From: Caenimonas koreensis DSM 17982
GTDB taxonomy: Bacteria > Pseudomonadota > Gammaproteobacteria > Burkholderiales > Burkholderiaceae_C
Length of the DNA stretch: 64,000 nucleotides
Reading direction: 5' to 3'
Assembly: GCF_009646335.1 (NCBI RefSeq)
Contig: NZ_WJBU01000016.1
Span: 1-64,000, forward strand
Under the pieces are notes generated by a model. It saw only the letters and a list, made by a program, of their open reading frames with translations. It made no database searches and was not told where the DNA came from. Made by a program: the position numbers and the translations under genes. Position 1 is the first letter of the stretch. Each line of letters starts with the position of its first letter. This document shows positions 23,383-31,547 of the stretch, piece by piece.

Positions 23383-23844
23383 ATGACGCGCAAGCCCGAC
23401 ACACGCAAGTTTGACGCACAACGGGCCCTGCTGCTGGACAACCAGCTCTGCTTTGCCCTGTATTCGGCATCGCTCGCCATGACCAAGCTCTACAAGCCCC
23501 TTCTGGATGAGCTGGGCCTGACTTATCCGCAATACCTGGCGATGCTGGTGTTGTGGGAAGAAGATGGCCTGATGGTCTCGGCGCTCGGCCAGCGCCTGTC
23601 GCTCGACTCAGGCACGCTCACGCCGCTGCTCAAGCGCCTGGAGGCTGCCGGCCTTATTGCCCGCATCCGTGATGTTGAAGATGAGCGGCGCGTGCATATC
23701 TCGCTCACGGCCGCAGGCCGCAAGCTCAAAAGCCGCGCTCAAAAAATTCCGGGCTGCATCCTCGATGCGGCCCAGTGCTCGATTCCGGAACTGGTGCAAC
23801 TCACACGCCAGGTCCAGGAACTGCGCGACAGGCTGATGGCCTGA
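23383..23844 (+). CDS. ohrR: OhrR, MarR-family organic-hydroperoxide-sensing repressor
   Basis: A 153-residue MarR-family regulator. LLLDNQLCFALYSASLAMTKLYKPLLDELGLTYPQYL is diagnostic of OhrR, with the peroxide-reactive Cys23. Cys125 and Cys132 near the C-terminus would allow the two-Cys mechanism seen in Xanthomonas-type OhrR. The winged helix spans about 60-110, with DERRVHISLTAAG as wing. It represses ohr until organic peroxides oxidise Cys23. A strong dyad sits immediately upstream and the target ohr follows after 53 bases. Confidence 0.93.
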   Translation: MTRKPDTRKFDAQRALLLDNQLCFALYSASLAMTKLYKPLLDELGLTYPQYLAMLVLWEEDGLMVSALGQRLSLDSGTLTPLLKRLEAAGLIARIRDVEDERRVHISLTAAGRKLKSRAQKIPGCILDAAQCSIPELVQLTRQVQELRDRLMA

Positions 23845-23897
23845 GCCGCGAACCGCTTGCCTTTTTTTATCCACTGACGAAACCCGAAGGAATCACC

Positions 23898-24314
23898 ATG
23901 ACCACGCTCGAAAAAGTGCTGTACACCGCCAAGGCCCACACCACCGGCGGCCGCGATGGCCAATCGAAGACGGACGACGGCCGCCTCGACATCAAGCTCT
24001 CGCCCCCTGGCCAGCCGGGCACGGGCACCAATCCCGAGCAGCTGTTTGCAGCCGGCTACTCCGCGTGCTTCATCGGTGCGATGAAGGCGGTTGCGGGCAA
24101 GATGAAGGTCACGCTGCCGGCTGACCTGGCTATCGACGCTGAAGTTGACCTTGGCCCCATCCCCGGTGCCTACGGAATTGCTGCGCGCCTGAACGTCAGC
24201 CTGCCGGGCATGGACCGCGCCGCGGCCCAGTCGCTGCTCGACGCAGCGCACCAGGTGTGCCCGTACTCGAACGCCACGCGCGGCAACGTGGACGTGCAGA
24301 TCAATCTGGTCTGA
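23898..24314 (+). CDS. ohr: Ohr, organic hydroperoxide resistance protein
   Basis: A 138-residue OsmC/Ohr-family peroxidase, normal length. The start at 23898 follows GAAGGA. The catalytic Cys57 lies in FAAGYSACFIGAMK and its partner Cys121 in HQVCPYSNATRGN. Arg19 in GGRDG is the conserved residue that holds the peroxidatic thiolate. Ohr reduces fatty-acid and other organic hydroperoxides using lipoylated proteins as reductant. It is in one operon with ohrR. It converges with an effector-like gene, with a small hairpin spanning both stop codons. Confidence 0.95.
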   Translation: MTTLEKVLYTAKAHTTGGRDGQSKTDDGRLDIKLSPPGQPGTGTNPEQLFAAGYSACFIGAMKAVAGKMKVTLPADLAIDAEVDLGPIPGAYGIAARLNVSLPGMDRAAAQSLLDAAHQVCPYSNATRGNVDVQINLV

Positions 24315-24326
24315 GCGACTCAGACG
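24310..24326. terminator. Hairpin between converging ohr and effector-like genes
   Basis: GTCTGAG-CGA-CTCAGAC is a perfect 7-base stem that includes the stop codons of both converging genes. It lacks a T-run, so it may only weakly terminate transcription in either direction. Confidence 0.35.
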
Positions 24327-25501
24327 AGGCTGGCTTCGCGCGCGTGCCTGCGACGAATGCCGGCCTCGCCATAGACCACTGTGTTGTGGCGATACTCCGT
24401 GGTGCCTTGAACGGCACCCGCCAGCAGGCGCAGGTTGCGCCACTGCTCACTGCCCACCGGATACATGTTGCTCGCCATCACGCACAAATCGACCGGCGCC
24501 CAGCCACCGACGCGCATGGCTGCGTGATGCGCAATGTTTTCCCGCACGCCGCTGCCCATGTGCAGGTTCTGCAGCAGCTGCGTGCAACCCCCACCGCTTT
24601 TCCAGCGAACCGAATAGCCACGCAAGAGCGCCAGTGCGTACAGCATGAACGGTGCCTGCACGTCGTCGAACACCTCGTTCAACAGTGAACTGTTGGACGT
24701 AGCGAGCCCGGAGGTGAAAACGGCGGTGAAGTCGTAGTTCTTTGGAAAGCCGAATGTGTTGATCAGCACATCCTGCAACAACACTTTCTCGGCCATGCTG
24801 GTGCCCGTGTACACAAGTGCCGCGCCTGTTGTGCGCTGGTAGTCAAAGCGGGCCAGCGCGTCTCCTGCGACCGGGTTGCCATCTTCGTCGAGCACTTCGA
24901 GTGCGGGCAGCACGCCCTTCATCACGCCATTGCCCATCGTGTCGCGAATGATCTGCGTCACTTCACGAAACAAAACCTGCAGGGTGAGCAGCACGATCGA
25001 CCTGTAGGCATCGTCAGACGACGAGGAGACCAGGACTGCCGCGATGGCGGGCGCCGACCCCACCATTGCGCCGCCAGCTTTGAATCCTTCGCGATACTCC
25101 TGCAAACCCAGTCGATGCGCCAGAAGGTCGCCCGCCACCCAGCCTGCCCCAGCGCCGATACCAAGCCCCGCTATGCCCGCTACAGCGCCCAGGCTCGCAG
25201 CCGCTGCGTCATCGGCCGTCGCCATGTCCGTCGTGGCTGCGCGGCCAGCCAGCGCTGCCAGCAAGCCGACACCATGGCTGAACGGCACTTTCACGAACCC
25301 GTTGATCAGCCCCACGCCGAGGCAGTTGCAAAAACTCTGGCATTTGCTGATGCGGCGTGGCCTGTCGCCCTGCAGTTCTGGCATATCTTGCTGCTGAGCA
25401 GCCGCTGGTGTGGCGGGTAGCGCAACGGGCGCCGGATCGTGTTGTGGTGTTGGGCGCGCAAGATCTCGCAGCATGCGGCCTTGCTGCAATGCATTTGCCA
25501 T
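24320..25501 (-). CDS. Putative type III secretion effector or translocated protein
   Basis: A 393-residue protein with no recognised family. Residues 1-50 are disordered and rich in Pro, Ala and Gln, with no Sec signal, as in type III secretion signals. A Cys-rich patch (CQSFCNC, about 54-60) and a glycine/alanine-rich hydrophobic stretch (about 75-128, with GAVAGIAGLGIGAGAGW) follow and could insert into membranes. The rest is mixed helical sequence. The gene directly follows one encoding a CesT-type secretion chaperone on the same strand, 143 bases away, which is the main reason for the call. AAGGGA precedes the ATG. It could also be an unrelated membrane-active protein. Confidence 0.45.
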   Translation of the reverse strand: MANALQQGRMLRDLARPTPQHDPAPVALPATPAAAQQQDMPELQGDRPRRISKCQSFCNCLGVGLINGFVKVPFSHGVGLLAALAGRAATTDMATADDAAAASLGAVAGIAGLGIGAGAGWVAGDLLAHRLGLQEYREGFKAGGAMVGSAPAIAAVLVSSSSDDAYRSIVLLTLQVLFREVTQIIRDTMGNGVMKGVLPALEVLDEDGNPVAGDALARFDYQRTTGAALVYTGTSMAEKVLLQDVLINTFGFPKNYDFTAVFTSGLATSNSSLLNEVFDDVQAPFMLYALALLRGYSVRWKSGGGCTQLLQNLHMGSGVRENIAHHAAMRVGGWAPVDLCVMASNMYPVGSEQWRNLRLLAGAVQGTTEYRHNTVVYGEAGIRRRHAREASLV

Positions 25502-25644
25502 GTTGTGCTTCTCCCTTGTCTCCAGGCTCTTTTTTTGGACTGGTACTTAGTAGTTACTCGAAAGTCGGTGAGCGTGCCCATGCACGGCCACACTGGCATC
25601 AGCACTTGTGCCCATTGCCTTCATCGAGTGAACGTGGTTTGCGA

Positions 25645-26115
25645 TCACGCCAGGCGGTGCACATCCACTGCATTGCCGCTGGGCTCGTCGGGCGCGAGCG
25701 TCGGGTCCGCCCGCCAGCGCAAGGCAATGCCGGTCAGGCGCACGATGGAGTCGAAGGCGCTTTGGGCATCGACTCTGGACAGGGCGATGTGCTGGCGCAT
25801 CACGACTTCGCCCGTGGCAGGATTCATGCCGAACACGGGCGCTGCATGGCCCAGCATCGTGTAGTTCGCCTCGGCCATCACCTGCAACGCGTCCAGCTCC
25901 ATGCCTTGCGCAATCGAGCCGAAAGTCACTGCAACGAAGGCATCGTCACATGGCTCGTCGCCCAACGCGGGCAGTTGAAATACATCGACGACCACCTCTT
26001 GAATGACGAGGTGAAACGCGACGACGCCCGCGCCGTCAGGCTCAAGCTGTGGAGTGGCAATGCCGGCACAACGACAGAGCGCATGGGCGAACTGGGAGAA
26101 ATCGGCAAACGGCAA
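25645..26115 (-). CDS. CesT/Tir-type type III secretion chaperone
   Basis: A 156-residue acidic protein. The pattern of strands and helices, with LDALQVMAEANYTMLGHAAPVFGMNPATGEVVMRQHIALSRVDAQSAFDSIVRLTGIALRW at about 76-136, closely matches the CesT-like chaperone family (PF05932-type), in particular the G-M-x-P-x-T-G-E-V-V strand and the following amphipathic helix. These chaperones form dimers and keep a specific effector ready for export. The start is a TTG at 26115 supported by AGGAG 8 bases upstream; no ATG is available in frame. No type III secretion apparatus genes are in the window, so this is an orphan chaperone paired with the next gene. Confidence 0.68.
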   Translation of the reverse strand: MPFADFSQFAHALCRCAGIATPQLEPDGAGVVAFHLVIQEVVVDVFQLPALGDEPCDDAFVAVTFGSIAQGMELDALQVMAEANYTMLGHAAPVFGMNPATGEVVMRQHIALSRVDAQSAFDSIVRLTGIALRWRADPTLAPDEPSGNAVDVHRLA

Positions 26116-26276
26116 AGCTACGACTCCTGAAGGTCCAATGGATGAGGACGCGAACCCTTTGATGAGGCCGGACTTGGTAACGGCCCCTGCGCACTAGTTC
26201 CACGGCGCATACTGACGTGTCGCCTATGCAGCCAATCCTTGTTGATGCGGCGAGACGTTTGGGCTACCTTGTCGGC

Positions 26277-27368
26277 ATGACCACCACCACCTTGCATGTG
26301 CGCCAGAACGAGCTGGCCACCACCCGACTTGTGTCTCGCGATGACGCGCCGCTTGCCGCCGGGCAGATTCGCGTACGTGTCGATGCGTTCGCACTCACTG
26401 CAAACAACATCACCTACGCCGCGTTCGGCGATGCGATGAATTACTGGCGGTTTTTTCCGAGTGGCGAAGAAGGCTGGGGCATCGTTCCGGTGTGGGGCTT
26501 TGCCAGCGTCGTGCAGTCGCAGCATCCCGGCGTAGCGGTGGGCGAGCGACTCTACGGCTACTGGCCCATGTCAAACTTTGCCGTGCTGCAGCCAGACCGC
26601 CTCACACCCGCAGGTTTCAGCGATGCTGCGCCGCACCGCGCAGAGCTGCACGCCGTGTACAACAGCTATGTGCGCGCCGCGAGCGATCCGTTCTACACGG
26701 CCGACACAGAAGATGCGCAAGCGTTGCTGCGGCCGCTTTTCATCACGTCATGGCTGATCGACGACTTTTTTGCCGACAACGACTTCTTCGGTGCCACCAC
26801 CGTGCTGCTGTCGAGCGCGTCGAGCAAGACGGCCTACGGCACGGCATTCCAGCTGAAGCAGCGCCCGGGCATCGAAGTCATTGGCCTCACGTCTGCATCG
26901 AACAAAGCGTTCTGCGAAAGCCTTGGCTGCTACACGCGCGTGCTGGCCTACGACGAGCTCGACCAGATCCCCGCTGACACGGCCTGCGTCTACACCGACT
27001 TCGCGGGCAACTCGGATCTGCGCCGCGCCATTCACACGCGTTTTGCAAACCTGAAGTACAGCTGCTCCATCGGCGGCACACACGTCGAACATCTCGGCGG
27101 CGCAAAAGACCTGCCCGGCCCACGTGCGGTGCTGTTTTTCGCGCCCGCGCAAATCAAGAAGCGCCAGACCGAATGGGGCGGCAACGAGCTGGGCAAACGG
27201 CTGGTCGCTGCGTGGCATGCGTTCAGCGCGAAGGTGAGCAACCCTGCAACGCCCTGGCTCGAGGTCAGGCGCCACCAGGGCGCTGAAGCCGTGGTCGAGG
27301 CTTACGCAACGGTGCTGGCCGGCAAGGGCGATCCACGCGTAGGGCACATCCTGTCGCTGCCCGGCTAG
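26277..27368 (+). CDS. DUF2855 family protein
   Basis: A 363-residue protein of the DUF2855 family, distantly related to zinc-free medium-chain reductases/quinone oxidoreductases. It begins TTTTLHVRQNELATTRLV, followed by a GroES-like region with LTANNITYAAFGDAMNYWRFFP (about 45-66), and a Rossmann-type region with TTVLLSSASSKTAYGTAF (about 175-192). The function is unknown; family members may be NAD(P)-binding. The start at 26277 was chosen over an ATG-rich extension of 20 residues. The gene stands alone between divergent and same-strand neighbours. Confidence 0.78.
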   Translation: MTTTTLHVRQNELATTRLVSRDDAPLAAGQIRVRVDAFALTANNITYAAFGDAMNYWRFFPSGEEGWGIVPVWGFASVVQSQHPGVAVGERLYGYWPMSNFAVLQPDRLTPAGFSDAAPHRAELHAVYNSYVRAASDPFYTADTEDAQALLRPLFITSWLIDDFFADNDFFGATTVLLSSASSKTAYGTAFQLKQRPGIEVIGLTSASNKAFCESLGCYTRVLAYDELDQIPADTACVYTDFAGNSDLRRAIHTRFANLKYSCSIGGTHVEHLGGAKDLPGPRAVLFFAPAQIKKRQTEWGGNELGKRLVAAWHAFSAKVSNPATPWLEVRRHQGAEAVVEAYATVLAGKGDPRVGHILSLPG

Positions 27369-27411
27369 AGGGCGCGCAAGGCGTTGCAGGACGCGGCCCC
27401 ACAATCGCAGC

Positions 27412-28413
27412 ATGTCCCTGCACGCTTACGAATCTCTCACGCCCGACCTGGTTCTCGATGCGCTCGCCAGTGTGGGCCTGGAGGGCGACGGCCGCCTCAT
27501 GGCGCTGAGCTCGTACGAAAACCGTGTCTACCAGGTGCGCCTGGGCGATGCGTACGAGGGCAACGACGACGTGGTGGCCAAGTTCTATCGCCCGGGGCGA
27601 TGGAGCGAGGCGCAGATTCTGGAAGAGCATTCATTCGCGGCTGAGTTGATGGCTGGCGAAGTGCCGATGGTCGGCCCGCTCGTGCTAGGCGGCAAGACGC
27701 TGCATGAGTTCGGCGGCTTTTCATTCAGCGTGAGCCCGCGTCGCGGCGGGCGCGCGCCTGAACTCGACGACAACGAAGTGCTGGAGTGGATTGGCCGCTT
27801 TCTCGCGCGCATCCACATCATCGGTGCGTCAAAGCCATTCACGCACCGGCCCGCGCTGGACGTTTCGACGTTCGGCCACGAGCCACGCGACTGGCTGCTC
27901 ACACAGAACGTGATTCCGCTGGACGTGCAGTCGGCCTGGGAGAAGCAGTGCAACGAGGCGCTTGCGATGATCGAAGACTCGCCGCTGGGCGACACGACGG
28001 ACGGCGGCCTGAAGTTCATCCGCCTGCATGGCGACTGCCATCCGGGCAACATCCTGTGGGTGCCCGCGCAAGGCCCGCACTTTGTCGATCTCGACGATGC
28101 GCGCACAGGCCCCGCGGTGCAGGACATGTGGATGCTGCTGTCTGGCGACCGCGCGCAGCGGCAGGCAAAGCTGGGGCCGCTGGTCGATGGCTACGAGACG
28201 ATGCGCGAGTTCAACCGCGAAGAGCTCGCGCTGATCGAGCCGCTGCGCACGCTGCGCCTGATTCACTACAGCGCGTGGCTCGCCCGCCGCTGGGCCGATC
28301 CGATCTTCCCGATCAACTTTCCGTGGTTCGGCAGCAGCGACTACTGGCAGGGCCAGGTGCAGATGCTCGAAGAGCAGGTCGAAGCCATGGCTGAGCCGCC
28401 GCTCGTGGTCTAG
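27412..28413 (+). CDS. srkA: SrkA (YihE)-type stress response protein kinase
   Basis: A 333-residue protein with the APH/RIO-like kinase fold. LSSYENRVYQVRLGD (about 26-40) is the nucleotide loop and VVAKFYRPGRWS (about 50-61) holds the ATP Lys. The catalytic loop FIRLHGDCHPGNILW (about 203-217) and the metal-binding DLDDARTGPAVQDMWMLLSGD follow. The length is normal. SrkA in Escherichia coli counteracts MazEF-mediated death and envelope stress. The gene is 43 bases after the DUF2855 gene and may share its transcript. Confidence 0.88.
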   Translation: MSLHAYESLTPDLVLDALASVGLEGDGRLMALSSYENRVYQVRLGDAYEGNDDVVAKFYRPGRWSEAQILEEHSFAAELMAGEVPMVGPLVLGGKTLHEFGGFSFSVSPRRGGRAPELDDNEVLEWIGRFLARIHIIGASKPFTHRPALDVSTFGHEPRDWLLTQNVIPLDVQSAWEKQCNEALAMIEDSPLGDTTDGGLKFIRLHGDCHPGNILWVPAQGPHFVDLDDARTGPAVQDMWMLLSGDRAQRQAKLGPLVDGYETMREFNREELALIEPLRTLRLIHYSAWLARRWADPIFPINFPWFGSSDYWQGQVQMLEEQVEAMAEPPLVV

Positions 28414-28432
28414 GGCCCGTTCACACGATGGA

Positions 28433-30499
28433 TCAGTGGCAGCCCGCCGTGTTGAACCACCCCTCGGTATTGCCGAGGTTCACCAGGTTGCCATTGAAGT
28501 AGTAGTACACGCTCGAGTCACCCGAGTTGATCCCCAGATAGAAGTTGGTGGCCGGGTAGTAGCGCAAATAGAAACCCAGGTAGTCGAACGACTCCACGTG
28601 GGGGGCGAGTATTCCCGGCAGCGCCGCCTCGGCCCAGTTGAACAGGCAATCGCGCCGGTCGATGGCGGCGGTCACGGCCACGGCTTTGGTCATGCCCCAT
28701 TCAGCAAAGTAGCCGTTCATGCCGGGGCGCGCTTGCAGCAGCACATTGCCCACACCAGCGCCCGAGAAGTTGAATGTCGGCGTGCCGGCCTCGCTTGTGT
28801 TCATCACCGAGACAGCCGTGGCGCCCGTGATCTTGATGTCGTCGAGATACCAGCCGACGCCGGCGTCCGATTGGTTGTAGTACGCGCCGACCGCCAGGCG
28901 CTGGTAGCGGAAGCGAATCCGCACGGTGCGGTCGGCATAACTGGCGAGCGAAAGCGTCTTCGTGCTGAAACTGGTCTCGCCGGGCTGGTCCGTGCCGGCC
29001 TGCGAGTAAATGGGAACCCAGGCGTGCCCATCGTCGGTCGAGATTTCCACCAGCGCCACTTGCGCAGGCGTTGCGACGCCCAGGCGGCTCTTGAATTCCA
29101 GCTGCGTCGTGGGCGTCACGCCCAACATCGTGTTGAGCACCAGGCTCTGGTCGACGCCCGGCGCATGCGTGAGGTGGAACGATGCGCCGCCTTGCGCCTT
29201 CACATCCGTCGCCACGACGCTGTAGCCAGGGTTGACCGGCGCGGCGAAGTTGCCGGCGCCGCTTTCAGCGCCGTCGTTGAGCGTGTAGGGGTCGGACTGC
29301 AGCCAGCGCCATTGATACGACGTGGCACCTGGCACGGCAGCGAATGAATAGGCCGTGTCTTTCGCAGCGGGGATCGACGCTGCGCCCGAAATGGTGATCG
29401 GCCCGTCGCCCGTGCCTGCGACATCCGGGTCGAACACGATCACGTCGTAACTCGTGGGTGCCACACCCACGATGTTCGAGATGGTGACGTGGTACGTGGT
29501 GTCGCCCGCAGGCTTGTCCCAGGTGGCGCCGTCGGCCATGCACTTCGGGCGCCACACCACCGAGTTCTCGCCAAAGCCGTTCTGCACGGTTTCCTTGCAG
29601 GTGGAGATCGGGATGCCGTTCTCCGTCATCGTGATGGTGGCGTTCGTGAAGGTGCCCAGCGGATGCGAGAACGACCAGCGCGCATACGTGGTGGTGTAGG
29701 GCGAGTAGCCCTTGGCGGGCCAGGCGACGTAGGTGTCGCGCACCGCAGGGCGAGCATCGAAGAAATGGCTGTCCTGGATCCAGATTGCGTTGGTCTGCGG
29801 CGAGCCCGTGATGTCGCCCGTGCCCATCAACCTGGTTTGCGGATAGAGCAGCCAGCGCCGGTGACCCGCGACGTTGTTGCTGGGCCCCGAGTCATTGATG
29901 TAGTTGGTGATGCTCTCGACGCCCGACGAGCCGAACGCCAGGTTCGACTTACCCGCCGCTTCAGCGACAGTGGCGTTAAAGCAGAGTCCAGAGGTGGGGG
30001 TGTGGGTGAGCGTGTTGTTCGCCGACATGAACAACGCAGCCTGCTGCGCCTTGGCACTGAGCGTCGGATCGAATTGCACCGTGGCGGGCACACCCGCCAT
30101 GGCGCGGAACCAGTTCACGCGGCGCAACACGGCAGCCTTGTACTCAGAGGAAGTTTCCCCGGCAACGCAGCCTGCGACGTTGCCCGTCCAGCCGCTGTCA
30201 AAGCCTTCGCTGGAAGCAAAGACCGTCTTGTAGAAAAGCCTGACCTGTTCGCGGTTTTGCGGGTTGACCGAATAGCCGAAGTCGGCACCTGTGGCCAGCG
30301 GGCCGCGCGTCGCAGTGCTCGCCTGGGGCAGGCCCTGCAGCGACGCGGCCGTGGCAGGCGCCGAGGGCGCTGTCGGCCCGGTGCGCTGCACGGAGGCTTG
30401 CGGCTGGAGCCCGGCACCGGCAGGCGCATCGCCGCCGCCGCAACCCGCCAACGAAATTGCCGCGAGCGACGCCGCGGCAACCAGTTTGAATGTATGCAT
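28433..30499 (-). CDS. CAP-domain lipoprotein with C-terminal repeat-type domain
   Basis: A 688-residue secreted lipoprotein. The start at 30499 gives MHTFKLVAAASLAAISLAGCGGG, a lipoprotein signal with the lipidated Cys in LAGC. A CAP/SCP domain follows (about 110-270): AAVLRRVNWFRAMAGVPATVQFD, ALFMSANNTLTHTP, then NNVAGHRRWLLYPQTRLMGTGD. The middle part (about 370-590) has a beta-sandwich pattern typical of binding modules. The last 70 residues (DCLFNWAEAALPGILAP, then YYFNGNLVNLGNTEGWFNTAGC) are a domain often found at the C-termini of Burkholderiales surface proteins. Its role is unknown: surface binding or protease-like activity is possible. It converges with srkA. Confidence 0.8.
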   Translation of the reverse strand: MHTFKLVAAASLAAISLAGCGGGDAPAGAGLQPQASVQRTGPTAPSAPATAASLQGLPQASTATRGPLATGADFGYSVNPQNREQVRLFYKTVFASSEGFDSGWTGNVAGCVAGETSSEYKAAVLRRVNWFRAMAGVPATVQFDPTLSAKAQQAALFMSANNTLTHTPTSGLCFNATVAEAAGKSNLAFGSSGVESITNYINDSGPSNNVAGHRRWLLYPQTRLMGTGDITGSPQTNAIWIQDSHFFDARPAVRDTYVAWPAKGYSPYTTTYARWSFSHPLGTFTNATITMTENGIPISTCKETVQNGFGENSVVWRPKCMADGATWDKPAGDTTYHVTISNIVGVAPTSYDVIVFDPDVAGTGDGPITISGAASIPAAKDTAYSFAAVPGATSYQWRWLQSDPYTLNDGAESGAGNFAAPVNPGYSVVATDVKAQGGASFHLTHAPGVDQSLVLNTMLGVTPTTQLEFKSRLGVATPAQVALVEISTDDGHAWVPIYSQAGTDQPGETSFSTKTLSLASYADRTVRIRFRYQRLAVGAYYNQSDAGVGWYLDDIKITGATAVSVMNTSEAGTPTFNFSGAGVGNVLLQARPGMNGYFAEWGMTKAVAVTAAIDRRDCLFNWAEAALPGILAPHVESFDYLGFYLRYYPATNFYLGINSGDSSVYYYFNGNLVNLGNTEGWFNTAGCH

Positions 30500-30560
30500 C
30501 GAAAGCCCTTCCAAGCCAGGCGCAAGCCGGACTGCTGAGTCCGGCGGACGGGCCATTTTG

Positions 30561-30580
30561 CGTCAGGCGCACGCCTGACG
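30561..30580. terminator. Perfect palindrome between the FAH-family and CAP-domain genes
   Basis: CGTCAGGCG-CA-CGCCTGACG is a perfect 20-base palindrome in the gap between two minus-strand genes. It may terminate the fumarylacetoacetase-family gene; on the minus strand it is followed by CAAAATGG rather than a T-run, so the call is tentative. Confidence 0.4.
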
Positions 30581-30606
30581 GAAGAGCGTTTTAACGGGCG
30601 CGGGTA

Positions 30607-31482
30607 CTACCGCACACGATTTTCGATGGTGCCGATACCGGCGATTTCCATACGGACCGTGTCGCCCGGCCGCAGGTACTTCGGCGGCTTGAACCCGATG
30701 CCGACACCCACAGGCGTTCCCGTCGCGATGACGTCGCCGGGGTACAGCGTGATGCCTGCAGAGATCGTCTGCACCAAGGTTGGGATATCGAAGATGAAGT
30801 CTTTCGTCGATGCGTCCTGGCGCAGCTCGCCATTGACCCAGCACTTGACCTGTGTGTTCGCGCCGTCGCACTCGTCGGCGCTCACGACCCATGGGCCTAT
30901 CGGGCAGAACGTGTCGAATGATTTGCCCAGGTGCCATTGCTGGTGCCGCGATTGCCAGTCGCGCGCCGTCACATCGTTCACGATGGTGTAGCCCCACACA
31001 TGGCTCATCGCGTCTGCGGCCTTGATCCCCTTGCCGCCACGCCCGATCACCACGGCCAGCTCGGCCTCGTAGTCGATTGCGTCCGAGACGCCTTGCGGCA
31101 TCACGATGTCGTCGAACGGGCCCACAACGCACTCAGGCACCTTGGTGAAGATGATCGGATGCGCGGGAATGTCGCCGCCCGACTTCGCGCTGGAATCAAA
31201 GCCGCTGCCTGCGAATTCGCGTGCATGCGCGTAGTAGTTTTTGCCCACGCAAAAAATGTTGCGGCGCGGGCGGGGGAATGGGGCCGTGAGCTGCACATCG
31301 GCGATGGCGACTGCGTCACCCGCTGCAGCAAGCTGTTCGCCGCGCACGAGCGCCTCAATCAGCGGCAAGGCGCCGAGCGCTGGATCAGCCCCCGGCAACT
31401 GGATGGGCTGCACCGACTGCGAGTCGGCCGAGACAAGGCCGGCAAAGGCGCGGCCACCATGGATATACGCTGCAATCCTCAT
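30607..31482 (-). CDS. Fumarylacetoacetate hydrolase family protein
   Basis: A 291-residue member of the FAH superfamily. The metal-binding core is visible: IFCVGKNYYAHAREFAGSG (about 75-93), PIIFTKVPECVVGPFDDIVMP (about 109-129), DYEAELAVVIGRGGKGI with the metal Glu (about 136-152) and WGYTIVNDVTARDWQ (about 161-175). The C-terminal PGDVIATGTPVGVG and RPGDTVRMEIAGIGTIEN are typical. Members cleave or decarboxylate C-C bonds of 2-oxo acids or hydrolyse acylpyruvates in aromatic and sugar-acid catabolism. The gene is divergent from two Bug binding proteins, so a carboxylate substrate is plausible. Confidence 0.87.
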   Translation of the reverse strand: MRIAAYIHGGRAFAGLVSADSQSVQPIQLPGADPALGALPLIEALVRGEQLAAAGDAVAIADVQLTAPFPRPRRNIFCVGKNYYAHAREFAGSGFDSSAKSGGDIPAHPIIFTKVPECVVGPFDDIVMPQGVSDAIDYEAELAVVIGRGGKGIKAADAMSHVWGYTIVNDVTARDWQSRHQQWHLGKSFDTFCPIGPWVVSADECDGANTQVKCWVNGELRQDASTKDFIFDIPTLVQTISAGITLYPGDVIATGTPVGVGIGFKPPKYLRPGDTVRMEIAGIGTIENRVR

Positions 31483-31547
31483 GGGGAAAACTCTCTGGCT
31501 TGGGTGAAAGGCAATGTAGCATGCTAACCATCCACAGGAGAGTCTCC

